This document shows positions 25,442 to 35,019 of a stretch of DNA of 64,000 bases, piece after piece (within the stretch, counting starts at the first letter, position 1; every line of letters starts with the position of its first letter). The stretch is taken from positions 1,827,501-1,891,500 of the forward strand of contig LVEI03000001.1 in NCBI GenBank assembly GCA_001595385.3, in the 5' to 3' direction. Made by a program: the position numbers and the translations under genes. The notes under the pieces were generated by a model that was not told the DNA's origin, made no database searches, and was given only the letters and a program-made list of their open reading frames with translations. This stretch comes from Deltaproteobacteria bacterium GWC2_55_46 (lineage in GTDB: Bacteria > Desulfobacterota > GWC2-55-46).

Positions 25442-27346
25442 TTATCTTCCCCTCACGAGCCCCGGCCCCGGCAGTCGCCAAAGCTCGGTGAGCGAGGTAT
25501 CTATCCTTGGCACAGCCGAAAGGAGTTTTTTCGTATATTCGTGCTTTGGCTCCGAGAATATCTCGGAGGTGCTGCCGCGCTCGACTATCTCTCCGGCGAA
25601 CATCACGGCGACCTCGTCGGCTATGTACTCGACCACGCCGAGGTCGTGGGTTATGAAGAGGAACGATAGGCCGAAGTCCCTCTGGATAGATTTAAGGAGG
25701 TTGAGTATCTGCGCCTGAACCGATACGTCCAGGGCCGAGACCGCCTCGTCGCAGACGATGAACTCGGGGTCAACGGCGAGCGCCCTCGCTATCCCTATCC
25801 TCTGGCGCTGTCCGCCCGAGAACTCGTGCGGGTACCTCGCCATCATCTCAGGGGAGAGGCCCACGCGTCCGAGCACGGCCGCTATCTTTTCATTGCGCTC
25901 CTCTTTTTTCATCCCCGGCTTTACGGCCCGGAGCCCTTCCTCGATAGTCTCTTTGACGGTAAGCCTGGGGTTCAAAGATGAGTACGGGTCCTGGAAGATT
26001 ATCTGAAGCGCGCTCCTGTAGGGCTTAAGCCTTCTCTCCTTGAGCTTTGTCAGGTCCCTGCCCTTGAAGAGTATCTCGCCCGCGGTCGGCCTGATGAGCT
26101 GGACGATGGACTTGCCCGCGGTCGTCTTGCCGCAGCCCGACTCGCCGACAAGGGCCAGGGTCGAGCCCTTCTTTATGGCAAGGTCTATCCCGTCCACAGC
26201 CTTTACATGGCCCGCAACCCTTTTAAGGAGCCCCTTTCTTACCGGGTACCAGGTCTTGAGCCCCTTTACTTCAAGAAGTACTTCTCTCTCGGCAGGCGGG
26301 GTGGTTAAAACGGGCATTACATCCGGTTCCTGCCTCAAGGGTTTTGAGTAGGGCTGGCTCATGAACCCGGGGTCGTAAAGATGGCACGCAGCCCGCTGTC
26401 CCGGCTTCCATTCGGCAAGCGGCGGCTCTATACCCGCGCACCCTTCCATCTCCCGCGGGCATCTGCCAGAGAAGTGGCAGCCTTTTGCGTACGCTGTCGC
26501 GGATGGCACAGCCCCGGCGATGGTGTCAAGGGCCTTCCCCCTTTTCTCCTGCCCCGGTATGGAGCGCAAGAGCTTTATCGTGTACGGGTGCAGAGGGTTC
26601 CTGAAGAGGTCTTTTGTGGTGGCAAGCTCCACGAGTTTTCCCGCGTACATCACCCCGACCATATCGGCGTTCCGGTAGACGAGGGCCATGTTGTGGGTTA
26701 TGAGGAGGACCGCCGTGCCCATCGAGCTTTTAAGCTCCCTTATGAGCCCCAATATCTCTTCCTGTATGGTCACGTCCAGGGCCGTAGTAGGCTCGTCGGC
26801 TATGAGGAGGTCGGGCCTGCACGACAGCGCCATCGCTATCATCACCCGCTGGCGCTGTCCGCCGGAGAGCCTGTGCGGGTACTCGTTGAAGATCCTCTCC
26901 GGGTTGGGCAAATGGACTTTTTTGAGCATCTCTATCGCGAGCTTTTTTGCCGCGTTTCTGTTCCTCTCCTGATGGAGGACTATCGTCTCCATTATCTGGT
27001 CGCCGATGGTAAAGACCGGGTTAAGTGACGTCATCGGCTCCTGGAATATCATCGAGACCTGGTTGCCCCGTATATCCCTCTTCTCGCGCTCGTTCAGCGA
27101 GACGATATCCCTGCCGTTGAGGATTACCTCCCCTCCGGCTATAAAGCCGGCAGGCTCAGGGACGAGCTGGATGAGCGAAAGGGCTGTGATCGACTTCCCG
27201 CAGCCGGACTCGCCGACCAGGGCGAAGGTGCCACCCCTGGGTATCTCGAAAGATACTCCGTCGACCGCCCTGGCGATGCCGCGTGGGGTCTTGAAGTAGG
27301 TCTTGAGCCCCTTGACTTCTAATACGGGGGTGGAGAGTTTTTCCAT
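25442..27346 (-). CDS. Fused oligopeptide-type ABC transporter ATPase (two NBDs, YejF/GsiA-like)
   Basis: 634 residues containing both nucleotide-binding domains that are separate proteins in Dpp/Opp systems. Domain 1: Walker [11 protein letters not shown], signature [10 protein letters not shown], Walker [12 protein letters not shown], then the Opp-type tail with the cysteine-rich [14 protein letters not shown]. Domain 2 (from about residue 340): [33 protein letters not shown]. The two permease genes and a binding protein lie upstream in the same direction, the first permease gene ending directly against this start. Substrate is probably peptides; nickel or glutathione cannot be excluded. 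Confidence 0.93.
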   Translation of the reverse strand: MEKLSTPVLEVKGLKTYFKTPRGIARAVDGVSFEIPRGGTFALVGESGCGKSITALSLIQLVPEPAGFIAGGEVILNGRDIVSLNEREKRDIRGNQVSMIFQEPMTSLNPVFTIGDQIMETIVLHQERNRNAAKKLAIEMLKKVHLPNPERIFNEYPHRLSGGQRQRVMIAMALSCRPDLLIADEPTTALDVTIQEEILGLIRELKSSMGTAVLLITHNMALVYRNADMVGVMYAGKLVELATTKDLFRNPLHPYTIKLLRSIPGQEKRGKALDTIAGAVPSATAYAKGCHFSGRCPREMEGCAGIEPPLAEWKPGQRAACHLYDPGFMSQPYSKPLRQEPDVMPVLTTPPAEREVLLEVKGLKTWYPVRKGLLKRVAGHVKAVDGIDLAIKKGSTLALVGESGCGKTTAGKSIVQLIRPTAGEILFKGRDLTKLKERRLKPYRSALQIIFQDPYSSLNPRLTVKETIEEGLRAVKPGMKKEERNEKIAAVLGRVGLSPEMMARYPHEFSGGQRQRIGIARALAVDPEFIVCDEAVSALDVSVQAQILNLLKSIQRDFGLSFLFITHDLGVVEYIADEVAVMFAGEIVERGSTSEIFSEPKHEYTKKLLSAVPRIDTSLTELWRLPGPGLVRGR

Positions 27347-28519
27347 TTATCTGTACCTTAGCCTCGGGTCGAGGGCATCCCGGACAGCGTCGCCGAATAT
27401 GTTCGCCGGGAGCACGAGGCCGAACATGAAAAGAAATGCCGCGAAAAGGTTCCACCAGACGATCGGGTCCCTTGAAAGCTCGAGGCGAGCGGTATTTATC
27501 ATGTTGCCCCAGCTCCCCATCTGAGGGCCGACCCCTATGCCTATGTAGCTCAATATCGCCTCTGCCAGCACAAGGCCGCTGAACTGGAGGACAAAGGTGA
27601 TGAGCACCAGGTGCATGACATTGGGCACTATGTGCCGGTAGATTATGCCGGATTTGCCGACCCCGAAGGCGCGGGAGGCCTGCACGTACTCAAGCTCGCG
27701 TAGCTTGAGCGTCTCCCCACGGATGAGCCTGCAGAGGTCTGTCCACGAGGTTATGCCGAGGATGAGGGCGAGCCAGAAGAGCCTGTCGTTCAGGACAAAG
27801 ACGCCAAGGTCAATCTGGTCTTCGGAGAGGAGTCCGCCCTGGTAGCCTGATGTACCGAAAAGGAGCATGAAGGCGACTATGAGGAGCACCCCTGGAATCG
27901 ACGCGAGCGTTGTGTAGATATACTGGACGATATCGTCTATAACGCCGCCGTAGTAGCCGGCGACCACGCCGAAAAGGATAGCGAACGGGATGATGATAAT
28001 GGTCGTGCCGGCGCCTATGACGATAGCCGTCCTTACCCCCTTGAGGGCCGTAAAGAGGACGTCATTGCCGACTTTATCGGTGCCGAGCCAATGGCTCCCC
28101 TGGTATTTGAGAGGGATGAACTCGCGCGTGGTCTCGCCTCCCGGCAGCTCTATAGCTTCTTTTGAGAAGGAATGGCTGGCAAAGGGCGCGGAGTAGCTCT
28201 TCTCCGTATCTGTCCTCATCCCGGCGAGCGCCCTGTCGAGTAGGCTTAATGCCTGCGGGCTCCATATCACCTCCCCGCTTTCTGTCTTCGCGACCCCTCC
28301 GCCCTCAGCGACGACCGGGTCCCTGTAGCGGATGCTGTCAAGGAGCGCGATTGAAAAATAAAGGGCGAGGATAGCCATGCAGACAAGGGCGAGCCTGTTC
28401 TTCCTGAGCTCCTTCCATGCCCTGGCGGCTGTGCCTTCCAGCCTTATTGCGATGGCGAAGTAGGCGATGGCGCAGGCTAAGAAGAAGACTATGAGGTCTG
28501 TAGCGAGTATTACCGGCAT
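27347..28519 (-). CDS. Oligopeptide-type ABC transporter permease (OppC/YejE-like)
   Basis: 390 residues, longer than usual OppC (about 300). Residues 1-25 form an extra N-terminal helix; a second helix near 45-65 is followed by a periplasmic loop of about 100 residues before the canonical YQGSHWLGTDKVGNDVLFTALKG. The BPD_transp_1 core follows, with the EAA loop as YVQASRAFGVGKSGIIYRHIVPN. The C-terminal ends with NIFGDAVRDALDPRLRYR as in OppC/YejE. The extra helix puts this protein outside the standard OppC layout. The stop abuts the ATPase ATG. Confidence 0.9.
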   Translation of the reverse strand: MPVILATDLIVFFLACAIAYFAIAIRLEGTAARAWKELRKNRLALVCMAILALYFSIALLDSIRYRDPVVAEGGGVAKTESGEVIWSPQALSLLDRALAGMRTDTEKSYSAPFASHSFSKEAIELPGGETTREFIPLKYQGSHWLGTDKVGNDVLFTALKGVRTAIVIGAGTTIIIIPFAILFGVVAGYYGGVIDDIVQYIYTTLASIPGVLLIVAFMLLFGTSGYQGGLLSEDQIDLGVFVLNDRLFWLALILGITSWTDLCRLIRGETLKLRELEYVQASRAFGVGKSGIIYRHIVPNVMHLVLITFVLQFSGLVLAEAILSYIGIGVGPQMGSWGNMINTARLELSRDPIVWWNLFAAFLFMFGLVLPANIFGDAVRDALDPRLRYR

Positions 28520-28550
28520 ATTCCTGAATATTCTTTGTATTTTATTTTGT

Positions 28551-28619
28551 CATTCTGAGGAGCGAGAAGCGACGAAGAATCTATTTCAAGCGCAAGATTC
28601 TTCGCTACGCTCACAATGC
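28551..28619 (+). repeat. Palindromic intergenic repeat of the CATTCTGAG/AGATTCTTCGC type
   Basis: Left arm CATTCTGAG...GAAGAATCT (28551-28582) and right arm AGATTCTTCGC...CACAATG (28595-28618) form a long imperfect hairpin. The right arm is about eight bases shorter. This sequence style is a widespread intergenic palindrome in diverse bacteria. It separates the two permease genes inside one operon. Confidence 0.75.
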
Positions 28620-28637
28620 CGAACCATTGCTATCCCA

Positions 28638-29618
28638 TTACTCAAACCTTATCCTCGGGTCCACGAGGGTGTAGCTTATGTCGGTGAGTATCAGCCCTAT
28701 GATGTAAAGTATCGAGCCGAGATATACCATCGAGCGCACTATGGCGAAGTCCTGCGACTGTATCGCCTCTATGGTGAAGTTGCCGAGGCCAGGTATCGCG
28801 AAGAAGGTCTCCATTATGAGGCTCCCGTAGAAGAGGAAGGGGATGGAGACGACCACGTTCGTAAGTACCGGTATCATCGCGTTCTTGAGGGCGTGCTTGA
28901 AGAGGACCCTGCCTTCGGTAAGCCCCTTTGCCCGCGCCGTCCGGACGTAGTCCTTGTTTATCTCCTCAAGGAATACCGTCCTGTAGAACCTCACGCCTAC
29001 CCCGATGGAGGCCGCTATCCCGATTACCACTGGCAGCACGATGAACTTGGCGGCATAGAGCCCCGTGTCATAGCCTGAGACTGGAAATAGCCGGAGGAGC
29101 TTTCCCAGGACGTACTGGCCGCCGATGATATAGAATAGGGTGGATATCGACATCACGATCACGGCGAGCACGATGCCCCATATATCGATATAGGTGGCGC
29201 GGTAATAGGCGAGTATCATTGCGAAGAAGAGGCTCAAGACGAGGCCCGCCATGAACATCGGCACGCTTATCGCGAGGCTCGCCCACATGCGGGTCCTTAT
29301 CTCGTGGCCGATGTCGATATTATTCCTGTCGGACCTGCCGAAGTCGAACCATAGGAGAGGCAACGACTTCTGGAAGAAGACGGTTTCGGTTACTTTCTTC
29401 AAGCCCTCCTCTTTGGTATTCACAAAGGATGGCAGATTGTAGCCGTGGTCACGTTTCCAGTTCTCTATTGCCGCCGGGGTGACGTTCTTTTCGCCGAGGA
29501 TCTTCCTCGCCATGTCGTCGGGCGTGTTAATGTAGAAGAAGAGCAGCGCCGTGAGGACGTTCACGCCGACCACGATGGGGATGGCGTAGAGTATGCGTCT
29601 TATTATGTATGCGAGCAT
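28638..29618 (-). CDS. Oligopeptide-type ABC transporter permease (OppB/YejB-like)
   Basis: 326 residues. The OppB-type N-terminus MLAYIIRRILYAIPIVVGVNVLTALLFF, a periplasmic domain of about 100 residues, and five further helices. The EAA loop reads YVRTARAKGLTEGRVLFKHALKNAM and the C-terminus YTLVDPRIRFE is typical. YejB shares the LARKILGE segment seen here as MARKILGEKNVTPAAI. It pairs with the OppC-like permease to form the channel. The start is three bases after the binding-protein stop. Confidence 0.92.
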   Translation of the reverse strand: MLAYIIRRILYAIPIVVGVNVLTALLFFYINTPDDMARKILGEKNVTPAAIENWKRDHGYNLPSFVNTKEEGLKKVTETVFFQKSLPLLWFDFGRSDRNNIDIGHEIRTRMWASLAISVPMFMAGLVLSLFFAMILAYYRATYIDIWGIVLAVIVMSISTLFYIIGGQYVLGKLLRLFPVSGYDTGLYAAKFIVLPVVIGIAASIGVGVRFYRTVFLEEINKDYVRTARAKGLTEGRVLFKHALKNAMIPVLTNVVVSIPFLFYGSLIMETFFAIPGLGNFTIEAIQSQDFAIVRSMVYLGSILYIIGLILTDISYTLVDPRIRFE

Positions 29619-29621
29619 GCC

Positions 29622-31877
29622 TTATCGCCTTTTGCTTAGGCCACGTTTTCTTCTCATGGTTATTATGGCCGGGAGCGAGCCGATGACGAGCAGGGCTATT
29701 ACTGCCACGACCGGCCAGAGCCTTGGCTCGTTCCACTCATCCCGGAGATACTGCCTTTTCTCCGCGTCTATCTTTATGTACTTCATGGTGTTATTCGCCA
29801 TGGCGTTGGGCTTCACGTTCTCGACCCAGCCGTGGAAAAGGGTGAACGCGACCGGGTGGTATCCGAATATCCAGGGGGCGTCAGAGCGGACGATTGTCGT
29901 CATCTCGTCAATGACCGCCTGCCTCTCTGGGCCGTTCTCCATGTTCTCCATCGTTTTAAAGAGCCTGTCGAACTCCGGGTTCGAGTAGTTGGCGGCGTTC
30001 TCCCCCTGGTATTTTACCTTGCTGTTCGACCCGGCAAGGAGGAAGAAGAAGTTCTCCGGGTCCGGGTAGTCCGCGTTCCAGCCCCATGAGAAGAACTGGA
30101 AGTTGCCTTTGAACATCTTCTCCTGGAACCTGTTGTAGTCTGTGGTCCTGTTCTCAAGCTGTATGCCGAGGAGGGCGAACTTCTTGATGTACCAGTTTAT
30201 CATGGGCGCGGAGTCGGCGCCCGTCCACGGGTTATCGAATGTGATGACGAGAGGCCTTCCGGCCTTGTCCCTGCCGCCGGGATACCCGGCCTCGGCGAGG
30301 AGCTTTTTAGCCTCCTCTATGCTCTTTCTGGCCGGCCTGTTCCTGACCGCGTCCCAATCATATACGAGCGGGTTTATGCCCCCTGCCCCCTCCTTGTAGC
30401 CGAATATGCCAGGGGGCAGGGGGGACATGGCGCTCAAGCCGCGGCCATTCTGGAATATCTCTATGAACTCCTCGTAGTCAAGGGCAATGGAGATGGCCTG
30501 CCTGAGTTTTTGCTTTTCGGGCGAGTAGCCTCCGACAACGTCGTCGAGCATGTTGAAGCCCGAGTAGTACGAAGAGGACCGGACCGAGGTAAGAAGGCTC
30601 ATGCCGCGCTCCTTCATCTCATCCGTCAGCTCGGGCCTTCCAGCGGTGGTCATCGAGACCGCCTGGTCGAAGCTGTCGGAGGTTATCCCTGAGTTGTCAT
30701 AGTAGCCCTGCAGGAACTTGTTCCACCTGGGTATCGCCTCTTTTTCCAGTTTGAAGACCATCTTTTCTATGAACGGGAGCCTTTGTCCAGCGTATTTAAA
30801 GAGCCCCCTTTGAGCGTCCCCATCCTCGCCCTCATCCGGATACGCCTCATAATGGTAGTTCCTGTTTTTGGCGAGCGCTATCTCCATATTCGGGTTGAAG
30901 GTCTCCATCATGTACGGGCCTGTCCCGACAGGGTACCTGTCGAGGGTGATATTGCGCTCGGCGAGCGCGCCCTGATTGTAAAAATCGGCCGCTTCCTTTG
31001 GCACAGGGGCGAAAAAAGGCATCGCCAGCCAGTAGACGAACTGAGGGTACTTGGTCTTGAGTATCACCCTGAACGTGTGGCTGTCTACCTTCTCCACCCC
31101 CGGGAACGGGTGCTTCCGGTAATCGAGCGTGATGGGGTTGCTCTTTTCGTCCTCGGTCTGGTTGTAGGAAAACCCGGCGGCTTTTCGCCTTTCGGCCCTT
31201 ATGTCATCGAGGTCCGCCCGGAGCGCCTCCGAGTACTCCTTGAGGCCGAGGATATACTTCTCCAATATGGAAAGGACCGGGCTTTCCACCTGCGGGTCGG
31301 CGAGCCTCATTATTTCGTAGATGAAGTCGTCCGCCGTAAGCTCCCTCGTCCCTTTTACAGGAAGGTCGTCGAGGGTCTGTATGTTTTTGGCCTCGCGAGG
31401 GTTCACCGCGGAGTAAAGAGGTGAACCGTTCTTATCCCTGGCAAAGGCCGGGTGGTCCTGGTACATGACCCCCTTTTTAACGCGTAATTCGTATACGGCC
31501 CTGTCGACCTCTTTGGCAGGGGCGCTCTCCGGGAGCTTTTTGCCGTCCCTGCCGTAATAGACCGGCTGGGGGACCTCTTCGACTGTGAGCGGCATAAGCG
31601 TGTAGGGGCGCTTGAGGTAATGGTACTGGAGAGGCGGCTCGTAGACCTGGGCCAGGAAGTCGTACTCGTCCGAGCTGTAGGCGCGGGCCGGGTCGAGGTG
31701 CTTTGGAGGTTCAAGAAAGGTGGTGTAGAAGATGTTCCTGCCGCGTTCAGAGTCGCGGTAGGGGTCGTTGGGTGTGCAGCCCGCCGCGAAAAAGAAGAGC
31801 GCCGCGAGCGCAAAAGCCCCAAGGGCTCTGGAAGCTTTCTTGCCTATGGCGCCTCCCTCTGTTGTCTTCAACTTCAT
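29622..31877 (-). CDS. Oligopeptide-type ABC substrate-binding lipoprotein with C-terminal membrane anchor
   Basis: 751 residues, SBP_bac_5 family. An N-terminal lipoprotein signal ends in FAAGC with the lipidated Cys at residue 34. The family core includes FYTTFLEPPKHLDPARAYSSDEYDF, VYELRVKKGVMYQ, YPVGTGPYMM and the C-terminal FDRLFKTMENMENG. After the domain, residues about 720-740 form a membrane helix (WPVVAVIALLVIGSLPAII) ending in a basic tail, so the protein would be held in the inner membrane at both ends. Standard SBPs lack that helix. First gene of the operon. Confidence 0.9.
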   Translation of the reverse strand: MKLKTTEGGAIGKKASRALGAFALAALFFFAAGCTPNDPYRDSERGRNIFYTTFLEPPKHLDPARAYSSDEYDFLAQVYEPPLQYHYLKRPYTLMPLTVEEVPQPVYYGRDGKKLPESAPAKEVDRAVYELRVKKGVMYQDHPAFARDKNGSPLYSAVNPREAKNIQTLDDLPVKGTRELTADDFIYEIMRLADPQVESPVLSILEKYILGLKEYSEALRADLDDIRAERRKAAGFSYNQTEDEKSNPITLDYRKHPFPGVEKVDSHTFRVILKTKYPQFVYWLAMPFFAPVPKEAADFYNQGALAERNITLDRYPVGTGPYMMETFNPNMEIALAKNRNYHYEAYPDEGEDGDAQRGLFKYAGQRLPFIEKMVFKLEKEAIPRWNKFLQGYYDNSGITSDSFDQAVSMTTAGRPELTDEMKERGMSLLTSVRSSSYYSGFNMLDDVVGGYSPEKQKLRQAISIALDYEEFIEIFQNGRGLSAMSPLPPGIFGYKEGAGGINPLVYDWDAVRNRPARKSIEEAKKLLAEAGYPGGRDKAGRPLVITFDNPWTGADSAPMINWYIKKFALLGIQLENRTTDYNRFQEKMFKGNFQFFSWGWNADYPDPENFFFLLAGSNSKVKYQGENAANYSNPEFDRLFKTMENMENGPERQAVIDEMTTIVRSDAPWIFGYHPVAFTLFHGWVENVKPNAMANNTMKYIKIDAEKRQYLRDEWNEPRLWPVVAVIALLVIGSLPAIITMRRKRGLSKRR

Positions 31878-32036
31878 ATTTAAAATATATGCTGTAGGGT
31901 AACATAAGTCACTGACGGATTTTGGGTAAAGACCTTATAAAGAATAAAATAAAGAATTTAAAAGTTTAGCACAATAACGGCGCAAGGTCAAGGAAGCCCC
32001 GGCAAAAGTCGTGCAAAAACGCTATCTTGACGGGGC

Positions 32037-32066
32037 TTGACAATTGCAATATAGTTATGTTAGTAT
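32037..32066 (+). promoter_or_regulatory. Promoter of rpoD
   Basis: TTGACA (32037-32042), 18-bp spacer and TAGTAT (32061-32066), 49 bases before the rpoD start. The -35 is perfect, the -10 matches four of six. The remaining gap 31878-32036 must also hold the divergent promoter of the ABC operon, but no clear boxes are seen there. Confidence 0.55.
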
Positions 32067-32114
32067 TAAATGATTTTCTATCTAAAAAGCAATGATAGTG
32101 TAAAGGAAGGGTTT

Positions 32115-33638
32115 ATGACCAAGAAGGCGGGCAACAATAATAGTCAAAACAGCGACCTCCTTAACCTTATCGACATGGGTAAGGAAAAGGGGTTTCTCAC
32201 ATATGATGAGATTAATGATGCCTTTCCGCAAGACAACTTCTCAGTGGAGGAGATGGATAATTTGCTTGAGACCCTTGGAGACCTCGGAATAGATATTGTC
32301 GACAGCTCTGAGAAGGGCGCGCCTGAGCCGCAGGAAGTAAGAGAGCCGCGCGAAGAGGTAGCGGAGCCGGAGCGCGTAGAGGACCCCGTAAGGATATACA
32401 TGAGGGAGATGGGGGCGGTGCCTCTGCTTAAGCGCGAAGAAGAGATAGTCTATGCCAAGAGGATAGAGGAGAGCAGGAACGAGCTTAGAAGGCTTACCCT
32501 TTCCAGCCCCTTTGCCACGATAGAAGTATTGAGGGTAGTCACCCGCGTAAGGGATGGCAAGGCCTCTCTGAGGGCCCTGATCGAGGAGGAGACCGAAGAA
32601 GGACAGCTCGAAGAGGAGGCCGCAGTAGCGGCTGAAGAGGTCCTCTCCAGGTTCGAGAGGCTCAAAAGGAGAAAGACCGAGGGCGCCTACAAGCTCCTGA
32701 AGGACATGAACCTCTCCAACTCCATCATCAGGCGCATCGTGAAGCGCATAGTCCGCCTCGAACACCTTATAGAGCGAGAGGAATCGAAAAAAGGCGCCAG
32801 AAAACAGGAACGGGCGAAGCTGCGCGTCAAAAGGATAATGAAGCGCCTGGAGCTTAAGAGGACTGACCTCAACGAAGTCTCCCGCCAGGTGAAGGTGCAC
32901 GACTTCAACATGTGGGAGGCCAAGCAGAGGCTGATAGAGGCCAACCTCCGCCTTGTCGTATCCATCGCCAAGAGGTACGTGAACCTGGGGCTTAAGTTCT
33001 CGGACCTTATCCAGGAAGGCAATATCGGCCTCATGAAGGCCGTCGACAAGTTCGACTACAAGAAGGGATACAAGTTCTCCACCTACGCCACATGGTGGAT
33101 AAGGCAGGCGATCACGAGGTCCATAGCCGACCACGGAAGGACCATCAGGATACCTGTCCACATGATAGAGACCATCAACAGGCTCCTTCAGACCTCAAGG
33201 CAGCTCCTGAAGGAACTCGGCAGAGAGCCTTACCCCGAGGAGATAGCCGAGAGGATGGACATACCCATCCAGAAGGTCAGAAGGATACTGCGTCTCATGA
33301 AGCAGACCTTGAGCCTGGAGACCCCGATAGGGGACGACGAGGAGAGCTCGCTTGGCGACTTTATCGAGGACGAGAAGTCCCCGTCCCCTTCGGACGCGGC
33401 CATCGAAAAGGACCTCTCTGACCAGACCAACTCCGTGCTCGAAACGCTCACGCCGAGGGAGGAGAAGGTATTGAGGATGAGGTTCGGGATAGGCGAGAAG
33501 CAGGACTATACCCTTGAAGAGGTCGGGAAGGTGCTCGGAGTTACCCGCGAGAGGGTCCGCCAGATAGAGGCGAAGGCCATAAGGAGATTAAGGCACCCGA
33601 CCAGGGCAAAGCTATTGAAGGGCTTTAGCGAAGGCTGA
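32115..33638 (+). CDS. rpoD: Primary RNA polymerase sigma factor (sigma-70, RpoD)
   Basis: 507 residues from the ATG at 32115 (GGAAGG four bases upstream); an in-frame start at 32070 lies at or just before the predicted transcription start. Region 1.1 begins [22 protein letters not shown]; region 1.2 [18 protein letters not shown]; 2.3-2.4 as [19 protein letters not shown]; region 3 [12 protein letters not shown]; region 4.2 [29 protein letters not shown]. The non-conserved region between 1.2 and 2 is moderate, smaller than in E. coli. The region 4 helix is the housekeeping type, so this is the main sigma factor. Monocistronic, with its own promoter and terminator. Confidence 0.97.
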   Translation: MTKKAGNNNSQNSDLLNLIDMGKEKGFLTYDEINDAFPQDNFSVEEMDNLLETLGDLGIDIVDSSEKGAPEPQEVREPREEVAEPERVEDPVRIYMREMGAVPLLKREEEIVYAKRIEESRNELRRLTLSSPFATIEVLRVVTRVRDGKASLRALIEEETEEGQLEEEAAVAAEEVLSRFERLKRRKTEGAYKLLKDMNLSNSIIRRIVKRIVRLEHLIEREESKKGARKQERAKLRVKRIMKRLELKRTDLNEVSRQVKVHDFNMWEAKQRLIEANLRLVVSIAKRYVNLGLKFSDLIQEGNIGLMKAVDKFDYKKGYKFSTYATWWIRQAITRSIADHGRTIRIPVHMIETINRLLQTSRQLLKELGREPYPEEIAERMDIPIQKVRRILRLMKQTLSLETPIGDDEESSLGDFIEDEKSPSPSDAAIEKDLSDQTNSVLETLTPREEKVLRMRFGIGEKQDYTLEEVGKVLGVTRERVRQIEAKAIRRLRHPTRAKLLKGFSEG

Positions 33639-33659
33639 TAAGAAAAGATAAAAACTAAA

Positions 33660-33687
33660 AGAGGGCCCCTTTGGGCCCTCTTTTTTT
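33660..33687 (+). terminator. Rho-independent terminator after rpoD
   Basis: AGAGGGCCC, loop CTTT, GGGCCCTCT, then seven T. The stem is perfect. Confidence 0.95.
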
Positions 33688-33701
33688 GCCCGATGTATAC
33701 T

Positions 33702-34658
33702 TCAGAGGACGAGCACTATCTTCCCGAAGGCGCTCTCCTCCATTATGGCATGGTGTGCCGTGGCAGCCTCTTTAAGCCCAAGCTCGCGCCCAACCCTGGG
33801 CTTTAGATAACCCGCCTCGAAACCAGCCAGGAGGCCCGCGTGGATCGACGCGAGCTCCTTTTCATCGGCGTTAAATAATGACATCCCGGCAACGCTCGCG
33901 TCCCTGGACATCAGCTCCCTCGGGTCTATCTCTACCGTGCCACGGCTGCCTACCACGACCACCCGCCCCCTTTGGCCGAGCGCCTTGAGGTCACTTCCGA
34001 GGTTGACGTTCGCGAGAAACTCGATTATCACATCGAGCCCTCCGCCTGCAAGGCTGGCGGCAACGTTCAGGTGTTCTTTGTCTTTATGGTCGAGCGCGTG
34101 CTCTGCCCCTTCTTCCAGCACAAGGTCCCTCCCGCGCTCTGTCCCTCCGGTCCCGATGACCTTCATGCCGAGCGCCTTCGCGAGCTGGACTGTAGCAAGC
34201 CCCACGCCGCCCGTTGCCCCGTGGACAAGGACGCTCTCGCCAGCCAAGGCCCTTGCCTTGTGCAAAAGCGCCCTGTAGGCGGTCGCGTAAGGCACGCCTA
34301 TGCATGCCCCCTGTGAAAAAGAGAGTGAGGCCGGAAGCCTGTGTACCTGCGAGGCCTTGCAGAGGGCCGCCTCGGCGTAGGTGCCTGTTATCGACCCGGC
34401 GGTATAGACCCTGTCCCCGGGTTTTACGCCCTCTACGCCAGGGCCGACGGAGTCGACTATCCCAGCGCCGTCCGTCCCCGGGGTGTAGGGCATCTCTTTT
34501 TTATAGAAAAGCCCTGCCCGGATATAGGTATCGACCGGGTTTACGCCCGCAGCCTTGATGCTGACAAGCACCTGGCCGGCCTGTGGTTTAGGTTGAGGGA
34601 GATCTTCAAGCCTCATCACCTCCGGCTCGCCGAACTCGGTTACCCGTACAGCCTTCAT
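33702..34658 (-). CDS. NADPH:quinone oxidoreductase (zeta-crystallin type, MDR family)
   Basis: 318 residues, the normal length for Qor proteins. GroES-like N-terminus MKAVRVTEFGEPEVMRLEDLPQP, GVNPVDTYIRAG, then the Rossmann motif VHGATGGVGLATVQLAKALG. The catalytic-zinc ligands of alcohol dehydrogenases are absent, as expected for quinone reductases. It would reduce quinones or electrophilic enones in the cytosol. It converges on rpoD across the terminator. Repeat copy B lies immediately upstream of its start. Confidence 0.9.
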   Translation of the reverse strand: MKAVRVTEFGEPEVMRLEDLPQPKPQAGQVLVSIKAAGVNPVDTYIRAGLFYKKEMPYTPGTDGAGIVDSVGPGVEGVKPGDRVYTAGSITGTYAEAALCKASQVHRLPASLSFSQGACIGVPYATAYRALLHKARALAGESVLVHGATGGVGLATVQLAKALGMKVIGTGGTERGRDLVLEEGAEHALDHKDKEHLNVAASLAGGGLDVIIEFLANVNLGSDLKALGQRGRVVVVGSRGTVEIDPRELMSRDASVAGMSLFNADEKELASIHAGLLAGFEAGYLKPRVGRELGLKEAATAHHAIMEESAFGKIVLVL

Positions 34659-34694
34659 GGACCACCTCGTTTTTTTTTAGGGAAGCTCTGATTA

Positions 34695-34894
34695 ATGTCT
34701 CACAATAGGATCTGAAATCCCTCGCCTTATAGGCGATTTTCAGTGCGTCTAATGAGATTTTCAAGCTTACGTCCCATGCCAGGCTGGTCCCCCTCTTTCC
34801 TAAAGAGGGGGCAGGGGAGATTATCTTTGACGGGTTTATAATCCCCCTTAGTCCCCCTTTGGAAAAGGGGGAGATTTCAGGCGGTAGTGGTTCA
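34695..34894 (+). repeat. Dispersed intergenic repeat, copy B
   Basis: Second copy of the repeat at 17062-17306, shorter because it lacks the ~49-base insert near the right end. Hairpins: CCCCTCTTT/AAAGAGGGG (34790-34810) and CCCCCTTT/AAAGGGGG with loop GGA (34853-34871). The second loop differs from copy A (AGA), but both stems are unchanged. It occupies most of the 361-bp gap between the quinone reductase and motB; the rest of that gap shows nothing recognisable. Confidence 0.85.
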
Positions 34895-35019
34895 TTCAGT
34901 GTTTACTTAGTGATTATAGCAGAAGGGAAAATGGAAGGCGAAAAAAGGAATTTCAGGGCCGGTTGAAAAAACTGATGGATGTCTGGCGAAAGAGCGAGCT
35001 TAGGGCCGCCAACCCCAGG

